From positions 1 through 20,310 of the forward strand of contig CAYMIV010000015.1 in the NCBI GenBank assembly GCA_964390945.1: a stretch of DNA of 20,310 nt, written 5' to 3'. Within the stretch, counting starts at the first letter, position 1, and each line of letters opens with the position of its first letter. Made by a program: the position numbers and the translations under genes. This DNA is from Damh-18 sp964390945. GTDB lineage: Bacteria; Patescibacteriota; Minisyncoccia; Phycocordibacterales; UBA918. The notes below the pieces were generated by a model. The model ran no database searches. It saw only the letters and a program-made list of their open reading frames with translations, and was not told where the DNA came from. This document shows, one piece after another, positions 6,329-13,469 of this stretch.

Positions 6329-6871
6329 CTATTGATTTTCCTTAGGAATGGCAATTGTTATGACGAACGGGAGGTTCGTGTCGCGCGCAAGGTCAGAAAG
6401 CGGGACCGACACAGCCCCAAACAGCGGGGAACGCTCAAGTGCCGAACGAAGTGCAATAAGGTCGGCTCGCGCCAGCGCCTCTCCCTGCAATTGGATTTTC
6501 TGTATTGCACCGTTCTTGCGTTCAAGAACAATAGACCTGTATTCAACTCGCGACGTTTGAACCTGGTGTATCGCGTCAAGAAAAGAGAATACGACTCGTT
6601 TCGAGTCTGTGCTGGAAATATAATCCGCAACCGCACCCGCATCGGAGATATCGCGCATGGCGGTTTTATATCTGTTTTCAATTTCCGTTTTTTGCTCTTT
6701 GTCTTCCGCAAGGTTCGAAAATTCAGAGCGATAAAGAACGTACATCGGAATGAGGATGAGCGAAAGCGAGATCGAGAGCGCTGAAAGAAGCAGTGCCCAC
6801 ACGGTAATGACGCGAAGCCAGTACTCACGCTTGACGGTCGCCTGACCCTCTGGGGGAAGAAGATTAATCAT
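6329..6871 (-). CDS. pilN: Type IV pilus inner-membrane protein PilN
   Basis: A 180-residue protein with the N-terminal motif MINLLPPEGQ, the short cytoplasmic INLLP segment that PilN inserts into a groove of PilM. One membrane segment follows at ~22-47, then a coiled coil and a periplasmic-type alpha/beta domain ending near residue 175. Its ATG overlaps the pilM stop by 4 nt (ATGA), typical of tightly coupled translation. Together with PilM and PilO it forms the platform joining cytoplasmic motor and pilus base. Confidence 0.92.
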   Translation of the reverse strand: MINLLPPEGQATVKREYWLRVITVWALLLSALSISLSLILIPMYVLYRSEFSNLAEDKEQKTEIENRYKTAMRDISDAGAVADYISSTDSKRVVFSFLDAIHQVQTSRVEYRSIVLERKNGAIQKIQLQGEALARADLIALRSALERSPLFGAVSVPLSDLARDTNLPFVITIAIPKENQ

Positions 6872-7968
6872 AATGGAACAAAATCTGATAGGGCGAGCCC
6901 GATAGCGGTCGCGTATCCGTATGAGTAGCGTTCTGTGATTGGTGGGACAAATCGCTCAAGTGAAAAGGCGTTTTGCCAGACGTGCGCGCGTTCAGTTTCA
7001 ACCTTGAGTGCATTCCCGAGATATTCCGAAAGACCGAGAAGGTTTGAGCTCCCTCCACAGAGGATGATTTTTCGAATTTCCCTGCCCTCTGCACCAATAT
7101 CACGCGTATTCCAATACTGGATGCGAATATCGAGTTCGTCTCGAAGCGCATTGATGACTTTTTTTATAACTGCGTACGCCTCAGCATTTTCGGGCGTGTT
7201 GCGCAGACCTTTTGTATTTTTGAGTGTCGTCAAATTTTCTTCGGGAACATCCCCGAGCGCCTCACGGAGAGCGGTACTCATTCCCTGCCCGCTCACATCA
7301 ATCGTTGATGTGTACGTGAGCGCGCCGTGGTGCACAATACCAACGCCGGTCCTCGTTTTGCCAAAATCAACAATCATGTACGTCCCTTGAACACCCATTG
7401 GCACAGATGCCCTGGCTATTGCCTGTGCTTCGATTTCAAATGAGAGCGGAATTACTTTCGCGTCAACGCAGGCAGCGTAATATGCATCAATAGTTTCACG
7501 CGAGTACACCGATACGGCAACTCGAATCTCGCCCGTCGCCACGATGGTATCCACTGTTTTGAAATCGAAATATGCGTCCCTCGGAGAGAGCGGTACATTT
7601 TCCTCGAGCTTGAATTCAAGAATTCCGCGAACATCTTTTGCGAGTGTGTCCCCAGGAATGGTGGTTTCGAACAAGTAGGCACGTTCTTCCGGGAGTGAGA
7701 TGCGCATGTATTCGGCTCCGCACCGTTTCTTAACCTCTTTGAGTACTTCTACAAGTTGCGCGGGTTGTTGTACATTTCCTCGCTCAATGCTCTGCGGGGG
7801 AATGTCTATATCGCCCCAGGCAACAAGTTTAAGGTCGACATCGTGCGAGCGCTTTCGTTCAAACTGAATGTACTTGAGTGATGTATCGGAAATGTCGACA
7901 CCCACGCTTGGAAACGTGATGTATCGGGGTGGCGGAAAAACGTTTTGCAGTACTGAAAGAACGCTCAT
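6868..7968 (-). CDS. pilM: Type IV pilus assembly protein PilM (actin-like ATPase)
   Basis: A 366-residue cytoplasmic protein of the FtsA/PilM actin-like fold. The nucleotide-binding elements are visible: phosphate-1 VGVDISDTSLKYIQF at ~22-36, phosphate-2 MIVDFGKTRTGVGIV near 198-212, and the adenosine motif IILCGGSSNLLGL near 303. It binds ATP and the PilN N-terminus. It is first in the pilM-pilN-pilO operon, and TATAAT 17 nt upstream of the ATG marks a likely promoter. Length is as expected for PilM. No pilus ATPases, pilin or prepilin peptidase are in the window. Confidence 0.95.
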   Translation of the reverse strand: MSVLSVLQNVFPPPRYITFPSVGVDISDTSLKYIQFERKRSHDVDLKLVAWGDIDIPPQSIERGNVQQPAQLVEVLKEVKKRCGAEYMRISLPEERAYLFETTIPGDTLAKDVRGILEFKLEENVPLSPRDAYFDFKTVDTIVATGEIRVAVSVYSRETIDAYYAACVDAKVIPLSFEIEAQAIARASVPMGVQGTYMIVDFGKTRTGVGIVHHGALTYTSTIDVSGQGMSTALREALGDVPEENLTTLKNTKGLRNTPENAEAYAVIKKVINALRDELDIRIQYWNTRDIGAEGREIRKIILCGGSSNLLGLSEYLGNALKVETERAHVWQNAFSLERFVPPITERYSYGYATAIGLALSDFVPL

Positions 7969-7985
7969 AGATAAGCTATGTACAC

Positions 7986-7991
7986 ATTATA
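7986..7991 (-). promoter_or_regulatory. -10 box upstream of pilM
   Basis: A perfect TATAAT on the minus strand, 17 nt from the pilM ATG at 7968, giving a leader of about 10 nt with no Shine-Dalgarno. No recognisable -35. Confidence 0.5.
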
Positions 7992-8022
7992 CGGTGTAAT
8001 GTGAAAATTGCGTGGGTTGATT

Positions 8023-8067
8023 GTTGAACACCGCGGTCGGCACAGTGTGCCGCCCGCGGTGTTCAAC
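8023..8067 (-). terminator. Long hairpin directly after the tRNA-binding protein gene
   Basis: A nearly perfect 20-bp stem (GTTGAACACCGCGG and CGGCAC arms) with a 3-nt loop begins at the base after the TAG stop of the preceding gene. No T tract follows on the minus strand, so it may protect the mRNA 3' end or separate this transcript from pilM instead of acting as a classic intrinsic terminator. Confidence 0.6.
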
Positions 8068-8394
8068 CTACTTTATCTTCGTTCCATTTTTCACGCGCTC
8101 ACTGGGGTTGAGAAGAGCGAGTGTGTTCTCGTCTGTTCCTGCAAGAATCATTCCCCGACTTTCAAAACCACGAATGACGCGCGGTTCAAGGTTCACCACG
8201 AAGGGACACTGCCGTCCCACGAGAACCTGCGGGTCTTCAAAGTACGATCGGATACCGGAAATTATTTGTCGTGGTGCTTCTTCGCCAAAATCAACTGAGA
8301 GCTTGAGGAGTTTATCAGCACCCTCAACAACTTCCACGGCAAGAATTTCGCCGATTCGTATCTCGAGTTTCGCAAAATCTTCGTATTGAATCAT
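8068..8394 (-). CDS. Free-standing tRNA-binding (EMAP II / MetRS C-terminal type) domain protein
   Basis: A 108-residue protein that is a single OB-fold tRNA-binding domain, as in Trbp111, CsaA and the C-terminal extension of methionyl-tRNA synthetase. It starts YEDFAKLEIRIGEILAVEVVEGADKLLKLSVDFGEE and continues with the typical QIISGIRSYF and FVVNLEPRVIRGFESRGMILA blocks. It probably dimerises and binds the tRNA elbow, possibly assisting MetRS. The ATG overlaps the ruvX stop by 4 nt (ATGA). Resemblance to the MetG C-terminal domain is strongest, but no MetRS catalytic part is attached, and it should not be named metG. Confidence 0.9.
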   Translation of the reverse strand: MIQYEDFAKLEIRIGEILAVEVVEGADKLLKLSVDFGEEAPRQIISGIRSYFEDPQVLVGRQCPFVVNLEPRVIRGFESRGMILAGTDENTLALLNPSERVKNGTKIK

Positions 8395-8783
8395 GTTGTT
8401 TTTTGATTCATTCTTGTAAGGTAACTATTCAAAATAATGGCTGCAGCGGAAGCATCGGTCATACCATTCTTCCCCTGAATCCGTTTTGCCTCCTGCGTTG
8501 TATAGTGCTCCGGCTCGAGTTCAATGGGAAGCCCCACCGCAAGAGTGAGGTCTCCTATGAGTTCTTGGACATCTTCGTGTATTGCATTCTTGTTCCCCTC
8601 TCTATCGAGGGAGTGTCCAATAACAATTTTTTTGACCCCCTCATGAAGAGCAATATCTTCAAGATTTTTTACGAGTGATGCATCATTTTGAACCACGGTG
8701 TGCGGAAACGCCATACGACCACCATCATCAGAAAGTGCGACGCCGACACGTTTTGAACCATAATCAATACCCATATATCGCAT
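8391..8783 (-). CDS. ruvX: RuvX/YqgF-family Holliday junction resolvase or pre-16S rRNA nuclease
   Basis: About 130 residues of the RNase H-like YqgF family, with the N-terminal block MGIDYGSKRVGVALSD carrying the first catalytic Asp, IVIGHSLDREGNKNA, a Glu in ELEPEHYTTQEA at the place of the usual DERLTT motif, and the last catalytic Asp in MTDASAAAIILNSYL. Known members process the 5' end of 16S rRNA; Holliday junction activity has also been reported. ATG 8783 (MRYMGIDYG) fits the family start better than ATG 8801. It is followed, with a 4-nt overlap, by the tRNA-binding protein gene. The divergent HNH gene starts 54 bp away. Confidence 0.9.
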   Translation of the reverse strand: MRYMGIDYGSKRVGVALSDDGGRMAFPHTVVQNDASLVKNLEDIALHEGVKKIVIGHSLDREGNKNAIHEDVQELIGDLTLAVGLPIELEPEHYTTQEAKRIQGKNGMTDASAAAIILNSYLTRMNQKTT

Positions 8784-8837
8784 AGGAGTACAGCATAGCA
8801 TATCTGTGAATATGGTAGACTGGTCGAGGGATATAAT

Positions 8838-9290
8838 ATGAAAAGAAAACCAAATACTTTGTGCGCATTATGCAAAAAGCAAATTTATCGAAGGCCTTTG
8901 GAGATAGCGTCGGGTAGAGTTTATTGTTCACTGAAGTGCTGTGGTGTCAGCCAACGAAATGAGCACGTGTGTCGAATGTGCGGAACAAAATATATCGGTA
9001 CAAAAAGGACTTGTTCTCGCGCTTGTGCAAATGCCGCACGAGCAGGAATCAAGTACACAGGCATGAATGCTTCGAATCGAGCAACAAGAAGTGTACTGCT
9101 GAAAACCAAGGTTGCACAGAAGCGGGGTGGAGCCTGTGAACGGTGCGGCGAGAAAAACTACGCAATTCTCCAGATTCATCATGTGCTTGAACGACATCGT
9201 GGTGGTACAGATAAAATTTCTAACCTCAAACTTTTGTGCCCCAACTGTCATGCAACACAACATCTGGGTACAAGTTTGTTCGGTGTCTAA
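8838..9290 (+). CDS. HNH endonuclease with N-terminal zinc-binding segments
   Basis: A 150-residue protein. The C-terminal ~55 residues are a classical HNH nuclease: zinc CxxC at C100/C103, the H114-H115 pair, N129, a second CxxC at C134/C137 and the H138...H142 end. The N-terminal half has further Cys pairs (C9/C12, C30 and others) that look like zinc knuckles for DNA recognition. GAGGG about 8 nt before the ATG is a plausible ribosome-binding site, and TATAAT lies directly upstream. Free-standing HNH proteins include homing and restriction-type nucleases. It ends 30 bp before tRNA-Ser and its 180-bp tandem array, so a link to that array is possible but unproven. Confidence 0.88.
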   Translation: MKRKPNTLCALCKKQIYRRPLEIASGRVYCSLKCCGVSQRNEHVCRMCGTKYIGTKRTCSRACANAARAGIKYTGMNASNRATRSVLLKTKVAQKRGGACERCGEKNYAILQIHHVLERHRGGTDKISNLKLLCPNCHATQHLGTSLFGV

Positions 9291-9295
9291 AAAAA

Positions 9296-9303
9296 TGATA
9301 CAG
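9296..9303 (+). promoter_or_regulatory. Extended -10 of tRNA-Ser
   Basis: TGATACAGT (TG-n-TACAGT) about 17 nt before tRNA-Ser, directly downstream of the HNH stop codon, so the tRNA has its own start site. No clear -35. Confidence 0.45.
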
Positions 9304-9320
9304 TGCAGCGGCTGAAACAG

Positions 9321-9405
9321 GGAGGAGTCGGATAGCGGTTTATTCCAGCGGTCTTGAAAACCGCCAGGTCGCAAGGCCTCGGGAGTTCGAATCTCCCCTC
9401 CTCCG
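9321..9405 (+). tRNA. tRNA-Ser (anticodon UGA)
   Basis: An 85-nt type II tRNA: acceptor GGAGGAG/CTCCTCC, anticodon stem GCGGT/ACCGC with loop CTTGAAA (UGA), a long variable arm, T-arm GGGAG TTCGAAT CTCCC, discriminator G, no encoded CCA. From position 9388 in the T-loop it is also the first part of the tandem array. Confidence 0.95.
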
Positions 9406-9412
9406 CTAGGAG

Positions 9413-9445
9413 CAAAATGACTAGGTTTTATGCCTGGTCATTTTG
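9413..9445 (+). terminator. tRNA-Ser terminator hairpin
   Basis: CAAAATGAC and TAGG pair with CCTG and GTCATTTTG; the 3' arm carries the T run. An identical copy is at 9593-9625. Confidence 0.7.
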
Positions 9446-9464
9446 ATTCTTTGTGGGAATGAGC

Positions 9465-9575
9465 GAGATTCGAAAGACGAGCGATGTGAGTGACTATTCC
9501 TAATGTCACGAACCAGCGAGTCCGGGCAGGAAGAAGTTATGAGCGTAAGCGAATTACTTCTTGACGCCGAATCTC
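9465..9575 (+). other. Structured cassette core, family 2 (Ser)
   Basis: Closing stem GAGATTCG (9465-9472) with CGAATCTC (9568-9575), the second strand being tRNA-Ser T-arm sequence. Inside, at 9524-9568, GGC-agg-AAGAAGT pairs with ACTTCTT-ga-CGCC. The flanking words CGAG.CCGGG and CTTGAC.CC are shared with the tRNA-Leu spacer at 1904-1950. Confidence 0.65.
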
Positions 9576-9844
9576 CCCTCCTCCGCTAGGAGCAAAATGA
9601 CTAGGTTTTATGCCTGGTCATTTTGATTCTTTGTGGGAATGAGCGAGATTCGAAAGACGAGCGATGTGAGTGACTATTCCTAATGTCACGAACCAGCGAG
9701 TCCGGGCAGGAAGAAGTTATGAGCGTAAGCGAATTACTTCTTGACGCCGAATCTCGCTTTTTACAGAAGCGGTACCACCTTCGCAGAAATTACTCAAGGT
9801 ATTGTGAAGCTCATGCGTTCGCTTCTCACCCTCCGCCACTCGTG

Positions 9845-12094
9845 TTACCGTCCGGCACTATAGAGTGCCTGTACTTCTTGGGCGGAGAGTGCGCGGTTGT
9901 AGATGCGAACTTCGTCTACCGAACCGTTTGAATATATCCTCCATGTCACATCATTCAAAAAGGCGACCCCGACAGTGACTGGGGATGCTGTATTGCTCAT
10001 TCCGATGTATGAACCATTGTTCGTTGTAGAGACCGCAAGCGGGACTCCGTTCCGATACAGTTTCATTCCGTTTCCACTCTCGCTACCATCATATGTTCCA
10101 GTAATATGAATCCACTTTCCAACATCAGGCGCCAAACTTAAACTTGATTGGCGAAAAATCGAAACAGCTGATGAACCTCCGCTATATATGTACAGTGAGG
10201 CTGCGTTTGATGCGTTTGTTACTAGAGCCCATTCTGTATTTCCCGAACTATGACTAAGCTTTGAAGCAATAATAAAATTCGTTGCAGATTCCAAATTGAC
10301 CCAGGCCGAAACGCTAAATGGCCTATCTGTTCCGCTTCCGTTCGTGAATGAGAAATTGCTGGAATCTGGAATGTATACATGATCATTCACCCCATCAAAA
10401 TCAAGAGCTTGTCCGACCTGTCCCGTGCGTTTTGCCGTTGAAGTCGCACCACCGGAAAAATATCCATGACTTCCCTGTCCCGAAGTGTCATAGACCTTGT
10501 CGGTGACATCTGTACCGTTGAACGACCAGTACCCCACAAGACCTGAGGAGAGCGTCGATGTGGCGGTATTTACGTTCTGCTTTGAGCCGGCGCCTTCAAG
10601 ATACAGTTGCTCTATTTCATTTGCGGAGAGTACGCGGTTGTAGATGCGCAGGTCATCAATTGCTCCATTAAGATTTCTCGTATCGTCGTATATTCTTCCT
10701 CCTATCGACCCCATTCCACCGCCGGTCGTTTCAGAGCCGGAACTTGTCGCGCTCAAAGAATACCCTGTTTCAACAGCATTTCTGTAGAGATGGATGCTAC
10801 TTGGGTTTAATCCGCCATCGTAGGTTGCAACTAGGTGTTGCCATTCACCCGCACGAATGCTTCCTCCGGATGATTGTTGATATACACCATTGATTGAATA
10901 TGCCTGGCCAGTTAAACCCCACGCCCCTTGAAGCGTTGCTCCCTTAAGCCAAAAAACACGTGCTGTGTTTGCGTTTCCAACGGTGTGCTCTGTGAAAATA
11001 TATCCTTGTGTTGTATCGTTCGCCGGTTTTACCCATGCGGAGATGGTGTATGGAGCGGTAATCTGACCCGTGGGAATGTCTATTCTGTCATTTGTTCCGT
11101 CAAATGTAAGTGCTTGCCCCTTTTTTCCATTGATTTTTAGTGACGAGGTTGCACTGTTGACTATATATCCGTGTTTGGCGCTTCCACTTCGATCATAAAC
11201 TTTGTCGGTGACATCTGTACCGTTGAACGACCAGTACCCCACAAGACCTGAGGAGAGCGTCGATGTGGCGGTATTTACGTTCTGCTTTGAGCCGGCGCCT
11301 TCAAGATACAGTTGCTCTATTTCATTTGCGGAGAGGGCGCGGTTGTAGATGCGCAGGTCATCAATACTTCCATTTAAATAGTTGTTTTCACTATACGGTC
11401 CGAAGCGAACATTACCTGTACCACTATGAAGTGTGCTCGGGATGGTATTGGCGAAGGTGAGTGTCTGGGGGATTCCGTCGTAGTATATCTTAAGTCGGTC
11501 ACTGTTTCCCGTTTGCGTCCCATCGAATACGTATAACCAGTGATGCCAATCCCCCAAACTAAGTATTGAACCAGTATATCCATATGAATTACTACCATTT
11601 GCGATAATTGCAGCAATTGCTTGATTACCTCCTGCGCCGGGACCGGATTCGGAAAATCCCCAACGAGAAGAATAGCTACCGAGTGCTTCACGATGAATAA
11701 CGCTCGAAAATTGATTAAATGCGTCTAATTTAACCCATGCCGACACAGTCATTTGTGAGAGCCCGTCGTAATCACCTATGTTACCTATCTCAACATAATC
11801 ATTCGTTCCATCAAGTTTCAATGCCTGCCCAACTTTTCCCACCACCTTTGCGCTCGTTGTCGCTCCGCCCACGAAGTATCCGTTGTTTCCCTGTTCGGAA
11901 GTGTCATAGATTTTGTCGGTCACCTTGTCGCCATCAAAACTCCAGTGGCCGATGAGACCATCGTCGAGTGTCGTTGCGGATGAAGATGATGGGGAAAATC
12001 GCGCATACATGGTTGCAGAAAGTCCTCGGTACACGGGGTAGAGTGACGCGAGGATGAGCACTATCAAAAGAATGCGCAGTGTGCGTGAGTGCAT
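9845..12094 (-). CDS. Secreted or anchored protein with three LamG (concanavalin-like) domains
   Basis: A 749-residue exported protein. Residues ~7-25 are a signal peptide or anchor (LRILLIVLILASLYPVYRG). Three LamG-like jelly-roll domains follow at ~45-265, ~285-505 and ~520-745; each starts with G(L/H)xxHWSF or GYWSFNGTDVTDK and ends with the typical DDLRIYNRALSANEIEQLY. Such domains bind carbohydrates or other surface ligands; no catalytic domain is present. Domains 1-2 and 2-3 are joined by the same linker EGAGSKQNVNTATSTLSSG, encoded by a 163-bp near-identical DNA repeat. There is no sortase motif or C-terminal membrane segment. A TAGAAT box lies 6 nt before the ATG. Surface adhesion is inference from the domains. 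Confidence 0.9.
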   Translation of the reverse strand: MHSRTLRILLIVLILASLYPVYRGLSATMYARFSPSSSSATTLDDGLIGHWSFDGDKVTDKIYDTSEQGNNGYFVGGATTSAKVVGKVGQALKLDGTNDYVEIGNIGDYDGLSQMTVSAWVKLDAFNQFSSVIHREALGSYSSRWGFSESGPGAGGNQAIAAIIANGSNSYGYTGSILSLGDWHHWLYVFDGTQTGNSDRLKIYYDGIPQTLTFANTIPSTLHSGTGNVRFGPYSENNYLNGSIDDLRIYNRALSANEIEQLYLEGAGSKQNVNTATSTLSSGLVGYWSFNGTDVTDKVYDRSGSAKHGYIVNSATSSLKINGKKGQALTFDGTNDRIDIPTGQITAPYTISAWVKPANDTTQGYIFTEHTVGNANTARVFWLKGATLQGAWGLTGQAYSINGVYQQSSGGSIRAGEWQHLVATYDGGLNPSSIHLYRNAVETGYSLSATSSGSETTGGGMGSIGGRIYDDTRNLNGAIDDLRIYNRVLSANEIEQLYLEGAGSKQNVNTATSTLSSGLVGYWSFNGTDVTDKVYDTSGQGSHGYFSGGATSTAKRTGQVGQALDFDGVNDHVYIPDSSNFSFTNGSGTDRPFSVSAWVNLESATNFIIASKLSHSSGNTEWALVTNASNAASLYIYSGGSSAVSIFRQSSLSLAPDVGKWIHITGTYDGSESGNGMKLYRNGVPLAVSTTNNGSYIGMSNTASPVTVGVAFLNDVTWRIYSNGSVDEVRIYNRALSAQEVQALYSAGR
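10498..10660 (-). repeat. LamG linker repeat, copy 2
   Basis: A 163-bp stretch that matches 11203-11365 with about two mismatches at an offset of 705 bp (235 codons). It encodes the end of one LamG domain, the linker and the start of the next. Confidence 0.85.
11203..11365 (-). repeat. LamG linker repeat, copy 1
   Basis: Partner of 10498-10660. The rest of the two domains is much more divergent, so either this part was recently copied or gene conversion keeps the linkers alike. Confidence 0.85.
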
Positions 12095-12106
12095 CTTACT
12101 ATTCTA
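12095..12106 (-). promoter_or_regulatory. -10 box and leaderless start of the LamG gene
   Basis: TAGAAT (12106-12101) is followed by 6 nt and the ATG at 12094. Transcription would begin at the start codon. No ribosome-binding site is visible. Confidence 0.4.
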
Positions 12107-12116
12107 CACCATGCAT

Positions 12117-12154
12117 AAAAACCGCGCGGAACCCGCTTGGTTCCGCGCGGTTTT
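12117..12154. terminator. Bidirectional terminator hairpin
   Basis: AAAACCGCGCGGAACC pairs with GGTTCCGCGCGGTTTT around a 6-nt loop. On the minus strand it ends the 12169-12651 gene and separates it from the LamG gene. Confidence 0.8.
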
Positions 12155-12168
12155 GTGGGTGCGCCTAA

Positions 12169-12651
12169 CTATTTTCCGCCACCGAGCCGCCCTATTTCTT
12201 CTTTGAGAGTTTTTGCCTCTTCAATAAATGTTTGCATGAGGTCCTCGTGTGCGGGTGTTTCCTTCCAGTTCTCGCGCAGATGAGCGATGTTATTTTGGGT
12301 TTCTTTTAGTTTTTGCTCCGCTTTTTCAAGGAGTACTTGGGTGTCCACCACCTCCCCGTCGCTCACGTCTGGAACACTTGCGTGTATCTCCGGTTCGGGT
12401 GCTGATTTTGGCGCAGGAGGTTCCCCATTTGCCCGCCCCACACTTCCCCAAGGGTCGTTGTTTCTGTGCTCTGTGCGTAGTGCGTGCGCATCTCGCGCCT
12501 CATCCATATTTTTAACAAGATCAAAATTTGGTGTAATTTCTTCACCGACCGTTTTTGTTGTCGGCATTGATGGTGTTTCTCTCCGCTGTGTACGCTCTGC
12601 CGCTAATGCTTTTCCCTTTCGTCCATTTTCAACATTGAAAAAACCAAACAT
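12169..12651 (-). CDS. Hypothetical coiled-coil protein
   Basis: A 160-residue soluble protein of no family I recognise. Residues 1-100 are polar and probably disordered, with Pro, Glu and Thr-rich stretches (PPAPKSAPEPEIHASVPD). Residues ~105-155 form a strong coiled coil (QVLLEKAEQKLKETQNNIAHL onward), ending GRLGGGK. There is no signal peptide or membrane segment. It is followed by a strong terminator and preceded by the divergent two-TM gene, so it is probably monocistronic. The frame is long for its composition and ends at a terminator, which supports a real gene. Confidence 0.7.
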   Translation of the reverse strand: MFGFFNVENGRKGKALAAERTQRRETPSMPTTKTVGEEITPNFDLVKNMDEARDAHALRTEHRNNDPWGSVGRANGEPPAPKSAPEPEIHASVPDVSDGEVVDTQVLLEKAEQKLKETQNNIAHLRENWKETPAHEDLMQTFIEEAKTLKEEIGRLGGGK

Positions 12652-12728
12652 ATTTTTTTCTTAATCCAACAATCCCAAATAGTATACCTCAAAAATCCAC
12701 GAAGACCCGCTTGCAGTTTGTCACGCGT

Positions 12729-12742
12729 GATACAATGTTCAC
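12729..12742 (+). promoter_or_regulatory. Extended -10 promoter giving a leaderless mRNA (two-TM protein)
   Basis: TGATACAAT (TG-n-TACAAT) ends 6 nt before ATG 12743. This is the same arrangement as ahead of the Asp-box gene, so the message probably begins at its start codon. Confidence 0.5.
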
Positions 12743-13219
12743 ATGGACAATACACAGGTTCTCCGCGAAATTACGTGGGAAGCCCCGGAACATCATCACC
12801 TTGAGAAGGGTGCCGACTGGTATTGGGCGCTCGGTATTCTCGCGATTGCGGCGGCTGTTGCGAGTATCCTTTTTAAGGATACTCTTTTCGCAATGGTGAT
12901 TCTCCTTGCGGCTAGCACCATGGTGCTCGTCTCGCACCGCAAGCCAAAAGTCATACAGTTTGGGGTAACCCAGCGCGGTGTTGTGGTGGGAAGCGACCTC
13001 TACCTCTACCCACACCTTGAATCGTATTACCTTGATGAGAACAACACGGTGGATCCGCAACTCATTCTCAAATCAAAACACTTTTTTTCGCCACTTATTA
13101 TTATTCCCGTCCCGATTGAGTATGTTGATGACATTGAGGATTTGGTTGCGTCCCGCATTCCAGAAGAACATCTTGAAGAACCTTTTGCGCACAAATTGTT
13201 GGAGTATTTCGGTTTTTAA
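12743..13219 (+). CDS. Two-TM membrane protein of unknown function
   Basis: A 158-residue protein. After a short soluble start (ITWEAPEHHHLEKGADWYWA) come two adjacent membrane segments at ~28-44 and ~47-64, then a cytoplasmic domain of ~90 residues with mostly beta-strand character (PKVIQFGVTQRGVVVGSDLY, FSPLIIIPVP) that looks like a membrane-attached PH-like fold. The domain name is my impression only. Similar short proteins with a double hairpin and a WY-rich start are, to my recollection, common in CPR genomes. It is the only plus-strand protein gene between the HNH gene and the window end. Confidence 0.75.
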   Translation: MDNTQVLREITWEAPEHHHLEKGADWYWALGILAIAAAVASILFKDTLFAMVILLAASTMVLVSHRKPKVIQFGVTQRGVVVGSDLYLYPHLESYYLDENNTVDPQLILKSKHFFSPLIIIPVPIEYVDDIEDLVASRIPEEHLEEPFAHKLLEYFGF

Positions 13220-13268
13220 CCGTCTGCACACATGCGTCGTGAACACTTATCGAATCGGTATTTGTGTG

Positions 13269-13275
13269 GTATTAT
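13269..13275 (+). promoter_or_regulatory. Original -10 box of the tRNA-Arg locus
   Basis: TGGTATTAT (extended -10) ends 8 nt before the tRNA-Arg 5' fragment at 13284. Presumably this promoter served the tRNA before the 5' unit separated them. Confidence 0.45.
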
Positions 13276-13283
13276 CGTGCCGC

Positions 13284-13313
13284 GTCCTCATAGTTTAATG
13301 GATAGAATGCAGG
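13284..13313 (+). pseudogene. tRNA-Arg(GCG) 5' fragment
   Basis: Thirty nt identical to the first 30 nt of the complete tRNA at 13470, from the acceptor 5' strand through the 5' side of the anticodon stem (ends ATGCAGG). It breaks off before the anticodon and passes straight into a 12-bp hairpin. It cannot fold as a tRNA. Confidence 0.92.
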
Positions 13314-13469
13314 CTTACATAGTCTGGGAGACTATGTAAGGAGGTTGTGTGATACTTTTGGAGGATGCGAACAAAAGTAGCCACAACCTGAACAGCGTCT
13401 GTTAAGACGGGCGGCGAGCAAACCGATAAGAGGTTGAACGCCCGCGGAGTACAATATAAACACATGAAC
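13314..13469 (+). repeat. 5'-type cassette unit upstream of tRNA-Arg(GCG)
   Basis: A 156-bp insert between the 5' tRNA fragment and the intact tRNA (fragment to tRNA offset 186 bp, against 189 bp at the Arg-UCU locus). By eye it holds hairpin A (13314-13340, perfect 12-bp stem with a GGG loop), hairpin II (13343-13388, outer GGTTGT/ACAACC, inner ACTTTTG/CAAAAGT, terminal loop GAGGATGCGAA), TGAACAG, hairpin III (CGTCT-GTTA-AGACG), a GGGCG/CGCCC hairpin, and a -10 box TACAAT 14 nt before the tRNA. No ORF. Confidence 0.85.
13450..13455 (+). promoter_or_regulatory. -10 box carried by the 5'-type unit
   Basis: TACAAT, 14 nt before the first base of tRNA-Arg(GCG). It replaces the displaced original promoter at 13269-13275. 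The box TATAGT in the Arg-UCU unit is at the same distance. Confidence 0.5.

Larger units (their letters stand above)
9388..9755 (+). repeat. tRNA-Ser 3'-end array: two exact 180-bp units plus a stub
   Basis: 9388-9567 and 9568-9747 are identical over all 180 bp, and a third copy begins at 9748 with CGAATCTC before diverging. Each unit starts in the tRNA-Ser T-loop and includes the complete 3' acceptor strand, so each re-creates the tRNA 3' end. Inside are a terminator hairpin (9413-9445), a strand GAGATTCG (9465-9472) complementary to the next T-arm start CGAATCTC, a GTGAC/GTCAC hairpin, and an agg/ga-loop hairpin (9524-9568). No ORF is contained within a unit. Confidence 0.95.

Noticed and set aside
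9388..9755. CRISPR array
   Set aside because: Units are 180 bp and identical throughout, with no short repeats and unique spacers and no cas genes nearby.
9756..9844. A third tRNA-Ser unit before the LamG gene
   Set aside because: After CGAATCTC the sequence no longer matches the 180-bp unit. Small hairpins (CGCTT/AAGCG, GTGAAGC/GCTTCTCAC) exist, but no unit structure can be supported.
9683..9931. Small plus-strand ORF through the tRNA-Ser array into the LamG gene
   Set aside because: It overlaps the repeat and the antisense strand of the LamG gene, with no family resemblance or start signals.
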